A stretch of DNA of 64,000 bases, taken from the NCBI GenBank assembly GCA_025175895.1, contig CM045990.1, forward strand, positions 58,219,704 through 58,283,703, written 5' to 3'. Positions 1 to 9,963 of this stretch are shown one piece after another. The first letter of the stretch is position 1. Each line of letters begins with the position of its first letter. The notes under the pieces were generated by a model that was not told where the DNA came from, did not search any database, and was given only the letters and a program-made list of their open reading frames with translations. Origin of the DNA: Wurfbainia villosa. Its lineage: Eukaryota; Streptophyta; Magnoliopsida; Zingiberales; Zingiberaceae. A program made the translations under genes and the position numbers.

Positions 1-989
1 GGGTTGTTAACACATTAACAAGTATGCATCATATGCATAGCACCCAACTTCACCTCCCTTTACATCGACCTTGGAGAGAGTCCAACAAGCCGATGCTCCA
101 GGTTAAAGCCAACCCATTAATCGAGAAATAGTTTTAATATGGTTAGAGCGCATTCAACCAATTAGACCAGCTTGGAGAGAGTCCAACAACCAAAGTTAAC
201 GATTGACCTCTGACTCTTACCATATTAATATTAAACTATTCCATGGTTTGAACATGTTCGGGTTCGAGCCGAGCTTGGAGAGAGTCCAACAACCCAAACA
301 AGAAACGGAACTCTGGTTCTAACCATATTAATGGAAGGTGTAGGCTTTAATATTGTTTAAGGGTTTTATGTCTCATCCTCTTTGCATGCAAATAACTATT
401 ATCTACATGACATGACATACATGGCATACATCTACATGTCACGACACGCATGGCATAATGTTATGCATCTAATGCAATTACATGGCATACAATTATGTCA
501 TGTATATATTTCCTTATATGTCATAACTATTTATGGAAATAAAATATGTTTAAGATTTGATTCTCCAAATCAAATCATAATTAAATTAGGAAACAAATTT
601 CCAAATCTAATCACATATTTTATTTATGGAATTATTTGATTAAGGAAAATCTATTTAGGAAACCAATTTCCTAAATCATTAAAACTACTTATGGAAATAA
701 AATATTTTAAGATTTGATTTCCCAAATCAAATCAAGATTAATTTAGGAAACAAATTTCCAAAATCTAATCAAATATTTTATTTATGGAAAAAATCAATTT
801 CCATAAAATACTTCCAACTTTCCAAAAGTGGAAGATTTCCATAAATACTTCTAGACTTTCCAAAATTGAAAAATTTCCATAAATACTTCTAAATTTCCAA
901 AATTAGAAAATTTCTAGAAATAACATTATGACTATCGCAAAACCATTTTACGATTATGTCGAAACACAACCTGGGCTCGATACCATCTA
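1..989 (-). mobile_element. Element A' internal leader (5' untranslated part of a family-4 copia element)
   Basis: This AT-rich stretch matches the region just inside the 5' LTR of element A (14041-15143), including the shared phrase gggttgttaacacattaaca at its left edge. A degraded primer site (complement of ggctcgatacca, about 974-985) sits next to the LTR. It contains two near-identical AT-rich units of about 105 bases (about 530-635 and 687-790). Read on the minus strand it is the untranslated leader; the gag of A' would lie left of the window. I see no credible coding sequence. Confidence 0.7.
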
Positions 990-3203
990 TGGGTTTTCGC
1001 ACATGCGTGTATGTTCGATCACGTTTCGTAAACATGAACACAGTGGAAGCAATAAAAATAATAAATCTATATTTATTACAACACACACAACACACGCATG
1101 CATATTACAACAAGTGTAGACATAACCGTAAATTTAAATTTGCAATAAAAGGAAATTTATCTACGTTATACCTTTCGTATGACGTGTAGCGGGAACGACA
1201 TCAACCGGAACGATCCTCGCTAGAATCGTCTCTATCTGTATCCACGCCGAGTTCCTCGGAATGACTTCGCTAAGCCACGAGCTTCGACTTCGTATGGGTT
1301 ACTAGCCTCGTGTTGAAGACGACGTGATCGAGAGATGATCACGATCCGAATCCTAATTCGGATCCTAATACGAGTTCTCAAAACTCGCTTCTCCGGAGAG
1401 GTATTCGTCAACAAATTGACGAATCCTTCGTCCTCCACCTCAGAGGATTACCGGAGATCGAATCCCCGGTAAGTTAGCCGCTGTCGGAGCTCTAACCGTG
1501 GTCCAAACGATGCTCCGACGAGAGGAGAACAAGCTGTCCAGAAAACTGGACACCTTTGGTGGAGGTGATAGGCGCCGGCCAACCAAGGGAGATAGAGCTC
1601 ACCTTGATGCCAAACTTGAAGGAGATCACCGGAGCACTAACCGGCAGCAGCTCGACGCCGGCGAGGGGGAAGGAATAAGCCTTCTGGACGCCGGTTGGAG
1701 GAGCTTTTGGCGGCGGCAATAGCTTGGCGCCGAGAGCTCCAAGGAGGAGGTGGGCGGCAACCTTAGGGCTAGGGGTTTATGGATTAGGGCTTAATTATCC
1801 CTTAAGCCCTCTTTTATAGAGAACTAATTCTCTTAATGGTTATTGGATCATATTAGCCCAAGTTAACCTGCTCCATTAAGATAAGTTAAAATAAACCAAA
1901 CCATGATGGTTTATTTTAAGTTAAAATGAACCGAACCAACTTTTGGTTCATTCGTTTAAAATAAACCAAACCCTTTGGTTTATTCTCCTCCATTGGATTA
2001 GAACCAAACCATTTTGGTTCATCCATTACGTCTTCATAAGACTCGGCCCATCCACGCTTCCATTGCGACTGAAACGATTTCATGCTCGCTTTATGTTTGG
2101 TCCAACCAAACCTAGTTTCTCTCGGTCTGAGAATCCCATTCTCAAGCTCGTTTTAAATCCTTTGGATTATGCTCGTTGTGCGTGTGACCAAATAGGTTCT
2201 CGGTTTATGTTGGCCGTCTATAATTAACCATTAATTATAGAACGATCATGAGTGGGACCTAGTAGTACATCATGATCCCCAATTAACCGAAAAGATCAAC
2301 GGTTGATCCAGAACTATTTCTGAAACCTTCAGCAGCTCGAATAATTCATACCCCATTCCCTTCACTCATCTTATACCCACTTGGTTCAGGACATGGTCTA
2401 TAGTGTCAGTCCCCACTAGGCTGACTACGTCACACCTAGCCCAAGTATCATTTCCTCGTTCTACAGATTCTAGTTACTCAACATCTATCGAAGAGTACCT
2501 TACTCTAAACATGTAATGCTTTGGCCGAAGACTTTAGTAACAATCCGACGAGAGGCCATGGGTATACATCTCCTCGCAAGGAGTGGTGAATCCTTTATAG
2601 GCTATTCAAACACCTTCGATCATTTCGACTTATACCCAATCATCCCGGGTCCACATCTCCTTAGAGATGTTTGCTTAAGATGTCAAAGCATAAGTCTCCA
2701 TGATCAAGATGACTTGAATACCGCAAGTCAAAGGAACATCGCACTTAAGCTACAGTAAGAACTTCATTGACATATCTATATATGCAGAGAACCATATGAA
2801 GTCTTACGGCTGGTCACTCCAATGAACTAGTTACCATAACTAGCATCCACGATTAACTCTGGACATCACAATGTCTCCAGCCAGTGAGAATCAGCTGCTT
2901 GGATACACCAAGGAGTATACCTCGTGCTAGTCTCGACAGAATCTATGGTGTCCAAATCCATCAATTCATCGACTAGGGATAATTCCGATACATCACAATT
3001 ACACATGTAGAGATACTCACTAGTTGTGATCCAATCACAAATTCTCTCATGCTGTGAATCATATCGTGGACATTCAGTAAATGAGTTTAAGATCCAATCA
3101 AATACATGAAACATGTATACTCAAATAAAGAATCTTCATTTATCATATAAATGGTTCATACATAAGGCGATTGCCTTAGGACATCTCTCATATATTACTA
3201 ACA
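990..3203 (-). repeat. 5' LTR of element A' (family 4, about 2.2 kb)
   Basis: It aligns over most of its length with the LTR of element A at 15144-17202; for example the blocks around 2230-2900 and 16220-16900 are nearly the same. On the plus strand it starts TGGGTT next to a primer-site remnant and ends in TAACA, so on the minus strand it reads TGTTA...CCCA. Its right edge abuts the downstream non-coding part of element B, so A' appears to have inserted into B. The left-hand target-site copy is outside the window. Open frames inside it, including an Arg-Ile repeat near 1330-1380, look like chance. Confidence 0.75.
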
Positions 3204-3936
3204 TGTCCAACATCCATTGATCCTACACATATAGTAGTTAGATCGGACATTGGAATTTTAAGAGTTGGTTGAATATTTTAGCCTAGTAGTCATCTCACCC
3301 TTTCTACATGATCAAACATGTTAACCTTATATGTTTTGTGAGATGACTTCAATTTTACTTGATTAAGTTTAGTGAATTGAAGATAGTCAACCTTGGGTTA
3401 GATTCAGATTTAACCCTTAGATCGTCAAGTAAACTTTTCGAGAAATTGACTTCCAAGTTGCGACAAGGCACAGAGGCCTTCTTTGATATGAACAATGACT
3501 ACTTCCTTAGACAAAGCCAAATTCAATAAATTGATCACTTGAGTCACTTAAGATTACTTCCTGGTCTAACTAGTTTAGGATATGGCGAGGTAGCTTCAAC
3601 TAGTTCAACTTAGTCGAGTGCACCAAGCTAGATACGCCTTATGTAGTTCGGATACACAAGATTTCGTTTCCCTAACGTACTATCATCTCGCCGCGTCTTG
3701 ATACTATGTTGTCAAGGTTGACTAACTATTAACCCTATCTAGCCATTCTAAAAATTAAAACAAAATTTAACTAAGCATGCAAGTCTAATTCAAGAAATAA
3801 AACAAACAAGTTTAGTACTAGCTCCCCCTGGACCATTGAATCGATTCGGTCTTTCCACGTAGTGGATTTGGTCCTTGGGAACCCAGAACTTAGTGGATCC
3901 TAATTGAGAATTCAAAGCGGTCTTAGGGACCCATGA
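3204..3936 (-). other. Post-gag non-coding region of element B
   Basis: On the minus strand this resembles the region after gag in elements C (9964-10600) and M (61430-61970). Shared blocks are the complement of the gacgcggcgagatgatagta segment (about 3674-3710) and of tttgtctaaggaagt (about 3500-3516). No coding frame is visible. The left end stops near the LTR of A'. Confidence 0.65.
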
Positions 3937-5457
3937 TTAGACTATTTGTCTATTTCGATTCACAATTGACATATACGATTTATTTGTTGTGTTTGATCTA
4001 AACCTGAGTCCGACCTTATTGTACACAACCCTTTGTGATGCAAGTAGTAGGTCAAGACCCTTGAACCCCAAAGTAAACCTTTCCAATGTTCGCCTAAGAT
4101 CTTTGACTTGCCCTTTCAAGAGAGAGTTCTCTTCTTCGAGTCTTTCAACTCGAGTTGAGTTCTCGTCTCGAACTTGACTAGTCGAAGAGGTTAGGGAGAC
4201 CTCATGTTTAAGGAGTTTCACCTCCTCAACTAAGGTCTCGACCTTGGACTCGGACTTAGCTAATTTCTTAGTTACATACTTAATTGCATTGTAAAGTGTA
4301 TCAATTAACGATCGACTTAACTTGATTGAATCTCTTGAACAGGATATGGATCTGTGACTTATCTTGAATTGAAGTTCATCTTCGGATCCGGAGTCGGACT
4401 CGGACTCAGACTCGTCGCTTGTTTTGGGTTCAGACTCATTTTTGGGCTCGGTTGGCTTTGCCATGAATGCAATGTTGTTGAGCTCATCTTCTTCCTCTGA
4501 CCACTCCTCCCATGTTGTGTTGAGCGCCTTCCTCTTGGATTGAGATGGTTTGTTCTTTAGTCTTGGGCAATCCGATTTGATGTGGCCCATCTTGTTGCAT
4601 TCGTAACATCTGTAGTTGGAAGTTTGCTTGGGTATGTTTTCCTTGGATTGTTTGATCAGGCATCTTCGGCCCTTGATCATCTTTCGAACTAGATTCATTA
4701 GTTCGGTCTTCATCTCATCGTTCACCTCCGATTCGTACTCCTCTTCTTCATCTTCTTCAGGAGGTGGTTTGCTCTTCGCCTTCTTCTTTCATCCTGCAAC
4801 CAATGCAATACCTTTCTCGACTGGGGTCGAGTTAGATTGTTCGTGTAGCTCAAATTCAGAAAAGAGTTCATCTAACCTAATCTTAGATAGATCTCTAGAT
4901 ACCTTTTAGGCATCAACCATGGATTCCCACAAGGTGGTCCTAGGAAATGCATTGAGTGCGTACCTGATCACATCTCAATTTTTGACTTTCTGTCCGATCG
5001 GGTGGAGCCCGTTCATAATGTCTTGTATTCTTGCAAGCAATTGTGTAGCGGTATCGTGTTCCTGCATTTTTAGATTAAAAAGTTTATTTAGAAGATGGTC
5101 TCTTTTACATACCTTCGTGTCGGCAGTTCCATCATGAAGCTCGATGAGCTTATTCCATAAGTCTTTTGCGCTTATGAACGGGCCGACGCTGTTGAGCTCC
5201 TCCTGGGACAAACCACATTGCAAGAATTGTGTAGCCTTTGCATCGGCCTCCACTTGATGCTTCATTATGTTGGTCCATTTGTCGCAGTCCAAGTTTTCAC
5301 CGTCTTCATTTGTTGGAAGGGCGAACCCAGTCTAGATCACAATCCACATTTCGACTTGGGTTTTCAAGTTGCACTCAATCAGACCCTTCTAGTAACGAAA
5401 GTCATCTCCATTGTAAAACGGAGGTCTGGCGGTGCTAAACCCTTCGAGATGGGGCAT
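3937..5457 (-). pseudogene. gag: Element B gag remnant: copia capsid region plus CCHC zinc knuckle
   Basis: Gag packages the retrotransposon RNA in virus-like particles. The start MPHLEGFSTARPPF lies at 5457, where elements C and O have MAHIEGYSTTRPPF. The UBN2-like capsid part includes QFLQCGLSQEELNSVGPFIS. A knuckle CYECNKMGHIKSDC (C-X2-C-X4-H-X4-C) follows, then an acidic Ser/Glu segment, then a coiled-coil stretch (KVETLVEEVKLLK, RVERLEEENSLLKGQV), ending SYMSIVNRNRQIV. Several in-frame stops break the capsid half, among them one where the relatives have YWKG and one at 4975. The half from 4725 down is open. It is a dead copy that once had capsid and nucleocapsid parts together. Confidence 0.85.
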
Positions 5458-5503
5458 TTAAAAAGAACCTTGCACACAAAAACAACTGACATAATACGAA
5501 TTG

Positions 5504-5521
5504 CCAAGACTTTCGTCTTGG
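5504..5521 (-). promoter_or_regulatory. Leader hairpin with GAAA loop, element B
   Basis: On the minus strand the sequence is CCAAGAC-GAAA-GTCTTGG, a perfect 7-bp stem closed by a GNRA-type tetraloop, 46 bases upstream of the gag start. The same stem recurs in C (twice) and O (twice), and weakly in M. Position and conservation suggest an RNA element such as a packaging or dimerisation signal. That role is inference. Confidence 0.6.
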
Positions 5522-5623
5522 ATTAGTTGTTCGGGAAATAGTAAAGAAATTTGAATGAAACGAAAACCAATACGAAAAGAAAGAATTGCTAGATTGGTGG
5601 TTGAACCAAACTTTAGCGCCCTC

Positions 5624-5635
5624 GCTCTCATACCA
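5624..5635 (-). other. Primer-binding site of element B
   Basis: The minus strand reads TGGTATGAGAGC two bases inside the LTR, one change from the initiator Met-tRNA complement TGGTATCAGAGC used by copia elements. It fixes the LTR as the 5' LTR and the orientation as minus. Confidence 0.85.
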
Positions 5636-5637
5636 AT

Positions 5638-6753
5638 TGTTGGATCGAAAGCACGCTAGAGGGGGGGGGTGAATAACGAGCCTAAAAATCTTTCTTTTCG
5701 TTTGATAAAACTCGAGTGGCACAATGGAAATTAAGATGCAATAAAAGTAAATGACTCAATTTTTTTTACTTGGTTCACTACCGAAAGGTTGCTACTCTAA
5801 GGCCCCGCAATCCTAGACCTCATACGATGGGGCAATCCACTAACAATCTCCTCCTCGTTGGAGGTAGGATACAACGGTTACAATAAATAAAATATTGAGA
5901 AAGAGGGACAATCCCACCTCTCCTCTTTACAACGAAAACAAGATAAAGGAAGATCGAATACAAAAGGTAATATAATTAAAATAGATGACTACCAATGTTA
6001 GAAGTATGAAACTCGGCGTGACATCGGCGTAGTGGCGGCGTAGCATTGTCGTAGACCTTCGACATTGTGTGAGCACTTTTAGAGCAATTGAGATTAGATG
6101 ACCTAAAGGGGTGAACCCCGTTTCTTTTATAGCTCTTCAAGCCCCTGAGCGTTGAGATCCAGATCTAATCCAAATGGACACTTCACACCAAGATAAGGGA
6201 TTCTTATCTTGACTTTCATCAAACTGGACAGTTTGAATAGCAGTCGACTGATAGCCTTCATCAGTCGATTGATGCCAGCAGGAGTCGACTGCCAATAGTT
6301 AGCAATCGACTACCAGCTAGTTTACTCAACTGCAACAAAGAGATAATACAATTGAAATAAGAGATAGTAAATATGATGGCTCATTACCATCCAATCTCAA
6401 CCTAGACCTTCCACTGGAAGTCTCAGTTAGATCGCCACCTACGGTTGTCCCTGTATGGAGGACATGACCTTTCCATCTCTCTTCGCACTCATGCTTACCT
6501 CTGGCCCTTTCTGACTTGTCAAATAGCTTCCGATCTTCCACCTAGGTTATTCGATTCCCACGAAGTTCTCCTGGTGTCGCCCGACCACCGCGGTTTCTCG
6601 ACTCGAGATTCTCCGAGTCTCGCTGACATTTGGCTTAGCTTAACCATTTCCTGCACACTTAACTCAGCTCATGAGATAACAATAAGAGCTTAACTTTGAG
6701 CCTTTGTCATAATAAAAACCTAGGTTTGATTAGCTGGTGTCATTGCACCAACA
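5638..6753 (-). repeat. 5' LTR of element B (family 1, 1116 bp)
   Basis: Starts tgttggatcg and ends gcaccaaca on the plus strand, the reverse complement of the TGTTGGTGC...CGATCCAACA ends of the other family-1 LTRs. It carries the G-run after ctagag (5660-5668) matching the C-run near the 3' end of the other copies. It also has several CAGTCGACTG-type motifs (about 6240-6310) in its upstream (U3) part. Confidence 0.9.
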
Positions 6754-7031
6754 TCTTCTTCTTCCCTTTTGGTTGTTGCTTTGACTTCCTCTTAGAACCT
6801 GTCTTCGAGGAGTCAACCAACATCACCGTCTTCTATTCTTTAGTCACAGAAGGTTCTACAGTCTTGAGCATATTGATCAGCTTGAGAATGGTGGATTCAA
6901 GATTGTTCATCTGATAGTTCATCACAAATTGTGAGTAACTCTTGGATAAACTATGCAGAATTAAGTCAATACTTAATTCGTGATCCATCGCAACCCCTAG
7001 TGATCCTAGCCGCTCGATGTACCCATTCATC
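6754..7031 (-). pseudogene. gag: Element A gag, piece 3 (after C insertion; cut by B)
   Basis: The minus strand encodes QMNGYIERLGSLGVAM, QFVMNYQMNNLE and LINMLKTVEPSVTKE, followed after a stop by a lysine-rich stretch. This is the C-terminal half of a UBN2-type copia Gag just before the zinc knuckle. It continues directly from the piece at 12215-12543 once element C and one copy of its target duplication (tcatc) are taken out. Element B interrupts it at 6753. Element K at 55741 carries the corresponding stretch on the plus strand, with the knuckle that is missing here. Confidence 0.8.
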
Positions 7032-8082
7032 TGTTGGTGCAGGGGCACTAGATAATCGAACCTGTGTTTTGATTATGACAAAGACACAAAGTTAAGTTTA
7101 CATCGTTATCTCACGAGCTATCGAGTGTGCAGAAAAGTATTAAAGCTGGAGCTGAAGGCTAGCGACACCCGGAGGAAGCTGCGGTGGTCGGGCGACACTC
7201 GAGTGACTTCGGAAGGAGCCGAAGGAATCGAGTGGAAGGCCAGAAGTGAGGGATACTATCAAGGTAAGCTCGTGTGAGTGAGAGATTGTAAGGCCGTGTC
7301 CTCTTTACAGGGGCGATCGTAGGCGGCGATTCGACTAAGACTTCCTGTGGAAGGTCTAGGTCGAGATCGGACGGTTAGAAATCGTCGTATTTATCATTTT
7401 CCGAGCTAACCTCTTATTGCAGGGAAGTGGCCAAGCTGGTAGTCGACTACTGGACATGGAGTAGTCGACTGATGCCCATCAGTCGACTGATGGCGACGAT
7501 TCAACTTTTGCGCTAGGTCAAACCGGATAACGTTTGACGCGGCCACTTCGCGATAAAATTTGGACAACTTCATGATCCGTTCCGAAAAAAGAGGAGACAA
7601 ATTTAGAGGCCAAAATCTATAAAAGGAGGGGAGGATTCCACTCCAAACACATCAAGTTTATTCATCAAGTGCTCCTACAACGCCAACGCTCCAACACCGT
7701 CATAACGCCGACGCGACGACAACCTCAGATCTTCTTCGTCGGCAGCAACATCTAGTAATTTATTTTAATATTGTATTCATTGTTTTTATTCGTAACGAGG
7801 TGAGGTAGGCTTGTTGCCTCATCCTCGTATTCCCGGATTTTGTGATCGTTGTCTCCTACCTCCAACGAGGAGGAGACGTTATAGTGCTTTGCCCTCCGTA
7901 CGCGGTCTAGGACCGATAGGGCCTTGGAGTAGCAACCGCTGGGTTATGAACCAAGTAAAATAAACATGTCATTTTATTTTCCACTGTGCTTACTTATTTA
8001 CTTGTGTCTCAACGAACGAATCCGACGAAAGATTTACGATCGCTATTCACCCCCCCCTCTAGCGACGCTTCTCGATCCAACA
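7032..8082 (+). repeat. 5' LTR of element C
   Basis: Starts TGTTGGTGCAGGGGCAC and ends CTCGATCCAACA, directly followed by a primer site. A TATA box (TATAAAA, 7618-7624) lies in the middle. Upstream of it is the palindrome CCATCAGTCGACTGATGG (7476-7493). A C-run followed by ctctagcga lies near the 3' end, as in all family-1 LTRs. Confidence 0.93.
7618..7624 (+). promoter_or_regulatory. LTR promoter TATA box, element C
   Basis: TATAAAA inside ctataaaaggagggg. The same box stands at the same place in the 3' LTR (11748-11754), in O (40965-40971) and in solo LTR D2 (19776-19782), so it is the likely RNA polymerase II core promoter of family 1. Confidence 0.7.
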
Positions 8083-8084
8083 AT

Positions 8085-8096
8085 TGGTATCAGAGC
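8085..8096 (+). other. Primer-binding site of element C
   Basis: TGGTATCAGAGC, an exact match to the complement of the initiator Met-tRNA 3' end, two bases after the 5' LTR. It is where minus-strand DNA synthesis is primed. Confidence 0.93.
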
Positions 8097-8565
8097 GGGG
8101 GCGCTCAGATTTGGTGAAACCACCGATCTAGCACGTTTTGGTTTTCTGTTCGTATTTTTCGATTCATTTTTTTGAGGTCTTTTTCCTCCCGCACTACTAA
8201 TCCAAGACGAAGTCTTGGTACGTTTCTTTTGGTTGTGTGCTTGCAAGTTTTTCTCTCTTGGTGTAGCCGACAGTAAAACGGCCATAACTTTTCGCACAAG
8301 TGGACTCACATAACGATCTACCTACCAAATCGAAGCTCTCTGAGAGATCTACATTTTTTACAAAGGGTTTATCCTCGTAACAAGCCATTTCCATCCCCAA
8401 AATCCAACGTCTAGTACCCTTTCGGGGGCATCGAAGGTCGTAAGTTGTTAGTTTTTGTTAGTTTTTTATTTTTCTCATTTAATTTTGTTTATTTCCCACA
8501 CTACTAATCCAAGACCAAGTCTTGGAATTCCCTTTGGTTTTTATTCGTGTTTTCCAAGATACTTA
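8097..8565 (+). other. Leader of element C with two copies of a 17-nt hairpin
   Basis: Untranslated leader between primer site and gag. Two hairpins with the same stem, CCAAGAC/GTCTTGG, lie at 8202-8218 (loop GAA) and 8509-8525 (loop CAA), each preceded by ctactaat. Elements B and M have only one copy, just upstream of the coding frame, so C and O carry an added segment of about 310 bases with a repeated copy. Confidence 0.7.
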
Positions 8566-9963
8566 ATGGCTCACATTGAGGGATATAGCACCACCCGACC
8601 TCCGTTCTTTAACGGAGATGATTTCCGTTATTGGAAAGGTCGGATGGAGTGTTTCTTGAAAACACAAGTTGAGACTTGGATAATAATCCAAACCGGCTTT
8701 GCTCTACCCACCAATGATCAAGGAGAGCCCTTGGATTTCAACAAGTGGACAAATGCAACCAAGAGGCAAATTGAAGCCGATGCAAGAGCAACCCAAATAT
8801 TACAATGTGGCTTGTCCAAGGAGGAGCTCAACCGCATCGGTCCATTCATTAGCACCAAAGACCTCTGGAACAAATTGATTGATCTACACGAAGGGATGCC
8901 CGATGCTAAGTTATGTAAAAGAGATTTACTTTTAAATAAATTGTACAATCTAAAGATGCAGGATCGCGAGACCGCCACCCAATTACATGCACGGATCCAA
9001 GACATCGTCAACGGTCTTCACTCGATCGGGCAAGCCATAGAGAACCGAGACCTTATAAGGTATGCTTTAAATGCTTTCCCTAAGACTACCTTGTGGGCAT
9101 CCATGGTTGATGTCTATAAGGTCTCTAAGGACCTTTCGAAGCTTAGGTTAGACGAATTATTTTCCGAGTTTGAACTTCACGAGCAAACTAACGTGGTCCG
9201 GGCCGAGAGAGGTATTGCTCTACTTGCAGGACAAAGAAGCAAGCCACCTACTAGGCAAGTAGATGAACTCGAACCCGAAGATGAATCGGAGTCCGAATCG
9301 GAAAAGGTGGAAGCAATAGTGAACGTAGTGCAGAAGATCGTTCGGAGGGAAAGGAGACTACTAAAGAATCAAAAGAGGGCCCAATTCAAATCAAATCGAA
9401 AGAAGGCTTTTCATGCAACATGGGACAACGAAGAAGGCGGCGGCATAGCATGCATGGCAAGACCCGAAGAGTCCGAGTCAGAGTCCGAATCTGAATCCAA
9501 TTACAACACCGACTCCGAACTCGAAGACTACTTCGAGAAGCAACTCAAAGCCAGACCAAAAGAGAAAATTAAGGTTAGCCGCTCACAAATTCATACACAT
9601 TACAATACAATTAAAATGCTTAATAAAAAATTAACTAAGTCCGAGTCTAGGGTTGAGTGGTTACTTGAGGAGGTTGAAACCCTCAAGCAAGAGGCTACTC
9701 TAACCCCTTCAACTAGTCAAGTTCAAGAGGGAAACTCAACTCAAATTGAAAAACTTGAGGAGGAGAATTCTCTCTTGAAAGACCAAGTTCAAGAGGTTGA
9801 GGCTAGGTTGGAAAGGTTCACGTTGGGATCTAAGAACCTTAATCGACTACTTGGAACCCAAAGAGCAGTGTACAACAAAGACGGACTCGGATTTAGGTCA
9901 ACGACTACGAATATGTCATATATGTCTATCGTAAATCGTAGTCATCAAAGAGTCCAAGCATGA
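8566..9963 (+). CDS. gag: Gag of element C (capsid-type, without zinc knuckle), 465 aa
   Basis: I place the start at MAHIEGYSTTRPPF rather than at an upstream in-frame ATG at 8455, because B and O begin here and the extra residues are leader. The first 260 residues are a UBN2/DUF4219-type copia capsid region (FRYWKGRMECFLKTQVETW, ATQILQCGLSKEELNRIGPF, LRLDELFSEFELHEQ). An acidic Ser/Glu segment follows (SESESESESN), then a leucine-rich coiled coil (VEWLLEEVETLKQE, IEKLEEENSLLKDQVQEVEA) and a tail ending RSHQRVQA. No CCHC knuckle is present, although B has one. Compared with O, a TGG-to-TGA change ends it 38 residues early. The frame is otherwise open, so it may have been translated recently. 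Confidence 0.9.
   Translation: MAHIEGYSTTRPPFFNGDDFRYWKGRMECFLKTQVETWIIIQTGFALPTNDQGEPLDFNKWTNATKRQIEADARATQILQCGLSKEELNRIGPFISTKDLWNKLIDLHEGMPDAKLCKRDLLLNKLYNLKMQDRETATQLHARIQDIVNGLHSIGQAIENRDLIRYALNAFPKTTLWASMVDVYKVSKDLSKLRLDELFSEFELHEQTNVVRAERGIALLAGQRSKPPTRQVDELEPEDESESESEKVEAIVNVVQKIVRRERRLLKNQKRAQFKSNRKKAFHATWDNEEGGGIACMARPEESESESESESNYNTDSELEDYFEKQLKARPKEKIKVSRSQIHTHYNTIKMLNKKLTKSESRVEWLLEEVETLKQEATLTPSTSQVQEGNSTQIEKLEEENSLLKDQVQEVEARLERFTLGSKNLNRLLGTQRAVYNKDGLGFRSTTTNMSYMSIVNRSHQRVQA

Larger units (their letters stand above)
3204..6753 (-). mobile_element. Element B, family-1 copia element, truncated by A'
   Basis: Reading right to left it has a 5' LTR, a primer site, a leader with a hairpin, a broken gag and part of the non-coding region that follows gag in family 1. 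There is no trace of protease, integrase or RT, and its 3' end is cut by A'. Its right edge lies inside the gag of element A, just after a lysine-rich stretch; the adjacent 5 bases are tcttc, but the other copy is off-window. It is the only family-1 member here whose Gag keeps both the capsid-type part and a zinc knuckle. Confidence 0.8.

Noticed and set aside
1232..1438. Open frame with an Arg-Ile repeat in the A' LTR
   Set aside because: It comes from a short ggatcctaattcggat-like repeat within the LTR; the counterpart in A has no matching frame.
1..3203. Treating the left LTR as the 3' LTR of element A, making A complete in the window
   Set aside because: Leader sequence and a primer-site remnant lie on its left, so it is a 5' LTR of another copy running leftward; B's non-coding region, not A's pol, lies on its right.
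5218..5526. Plus-strand frame across the start of the B gag
   Set aside because: Antisense to a clear Gag reading with conserved residues on the minus strand.
8455..8565. Longer Gag start in element C (upstream in-frame ATG at 8455)
   Set aside because: The extra residues read through the leader and hairpin; B, C and O share the start at MAHIEG or MPHLEG, so the downstream ATG is preferred.
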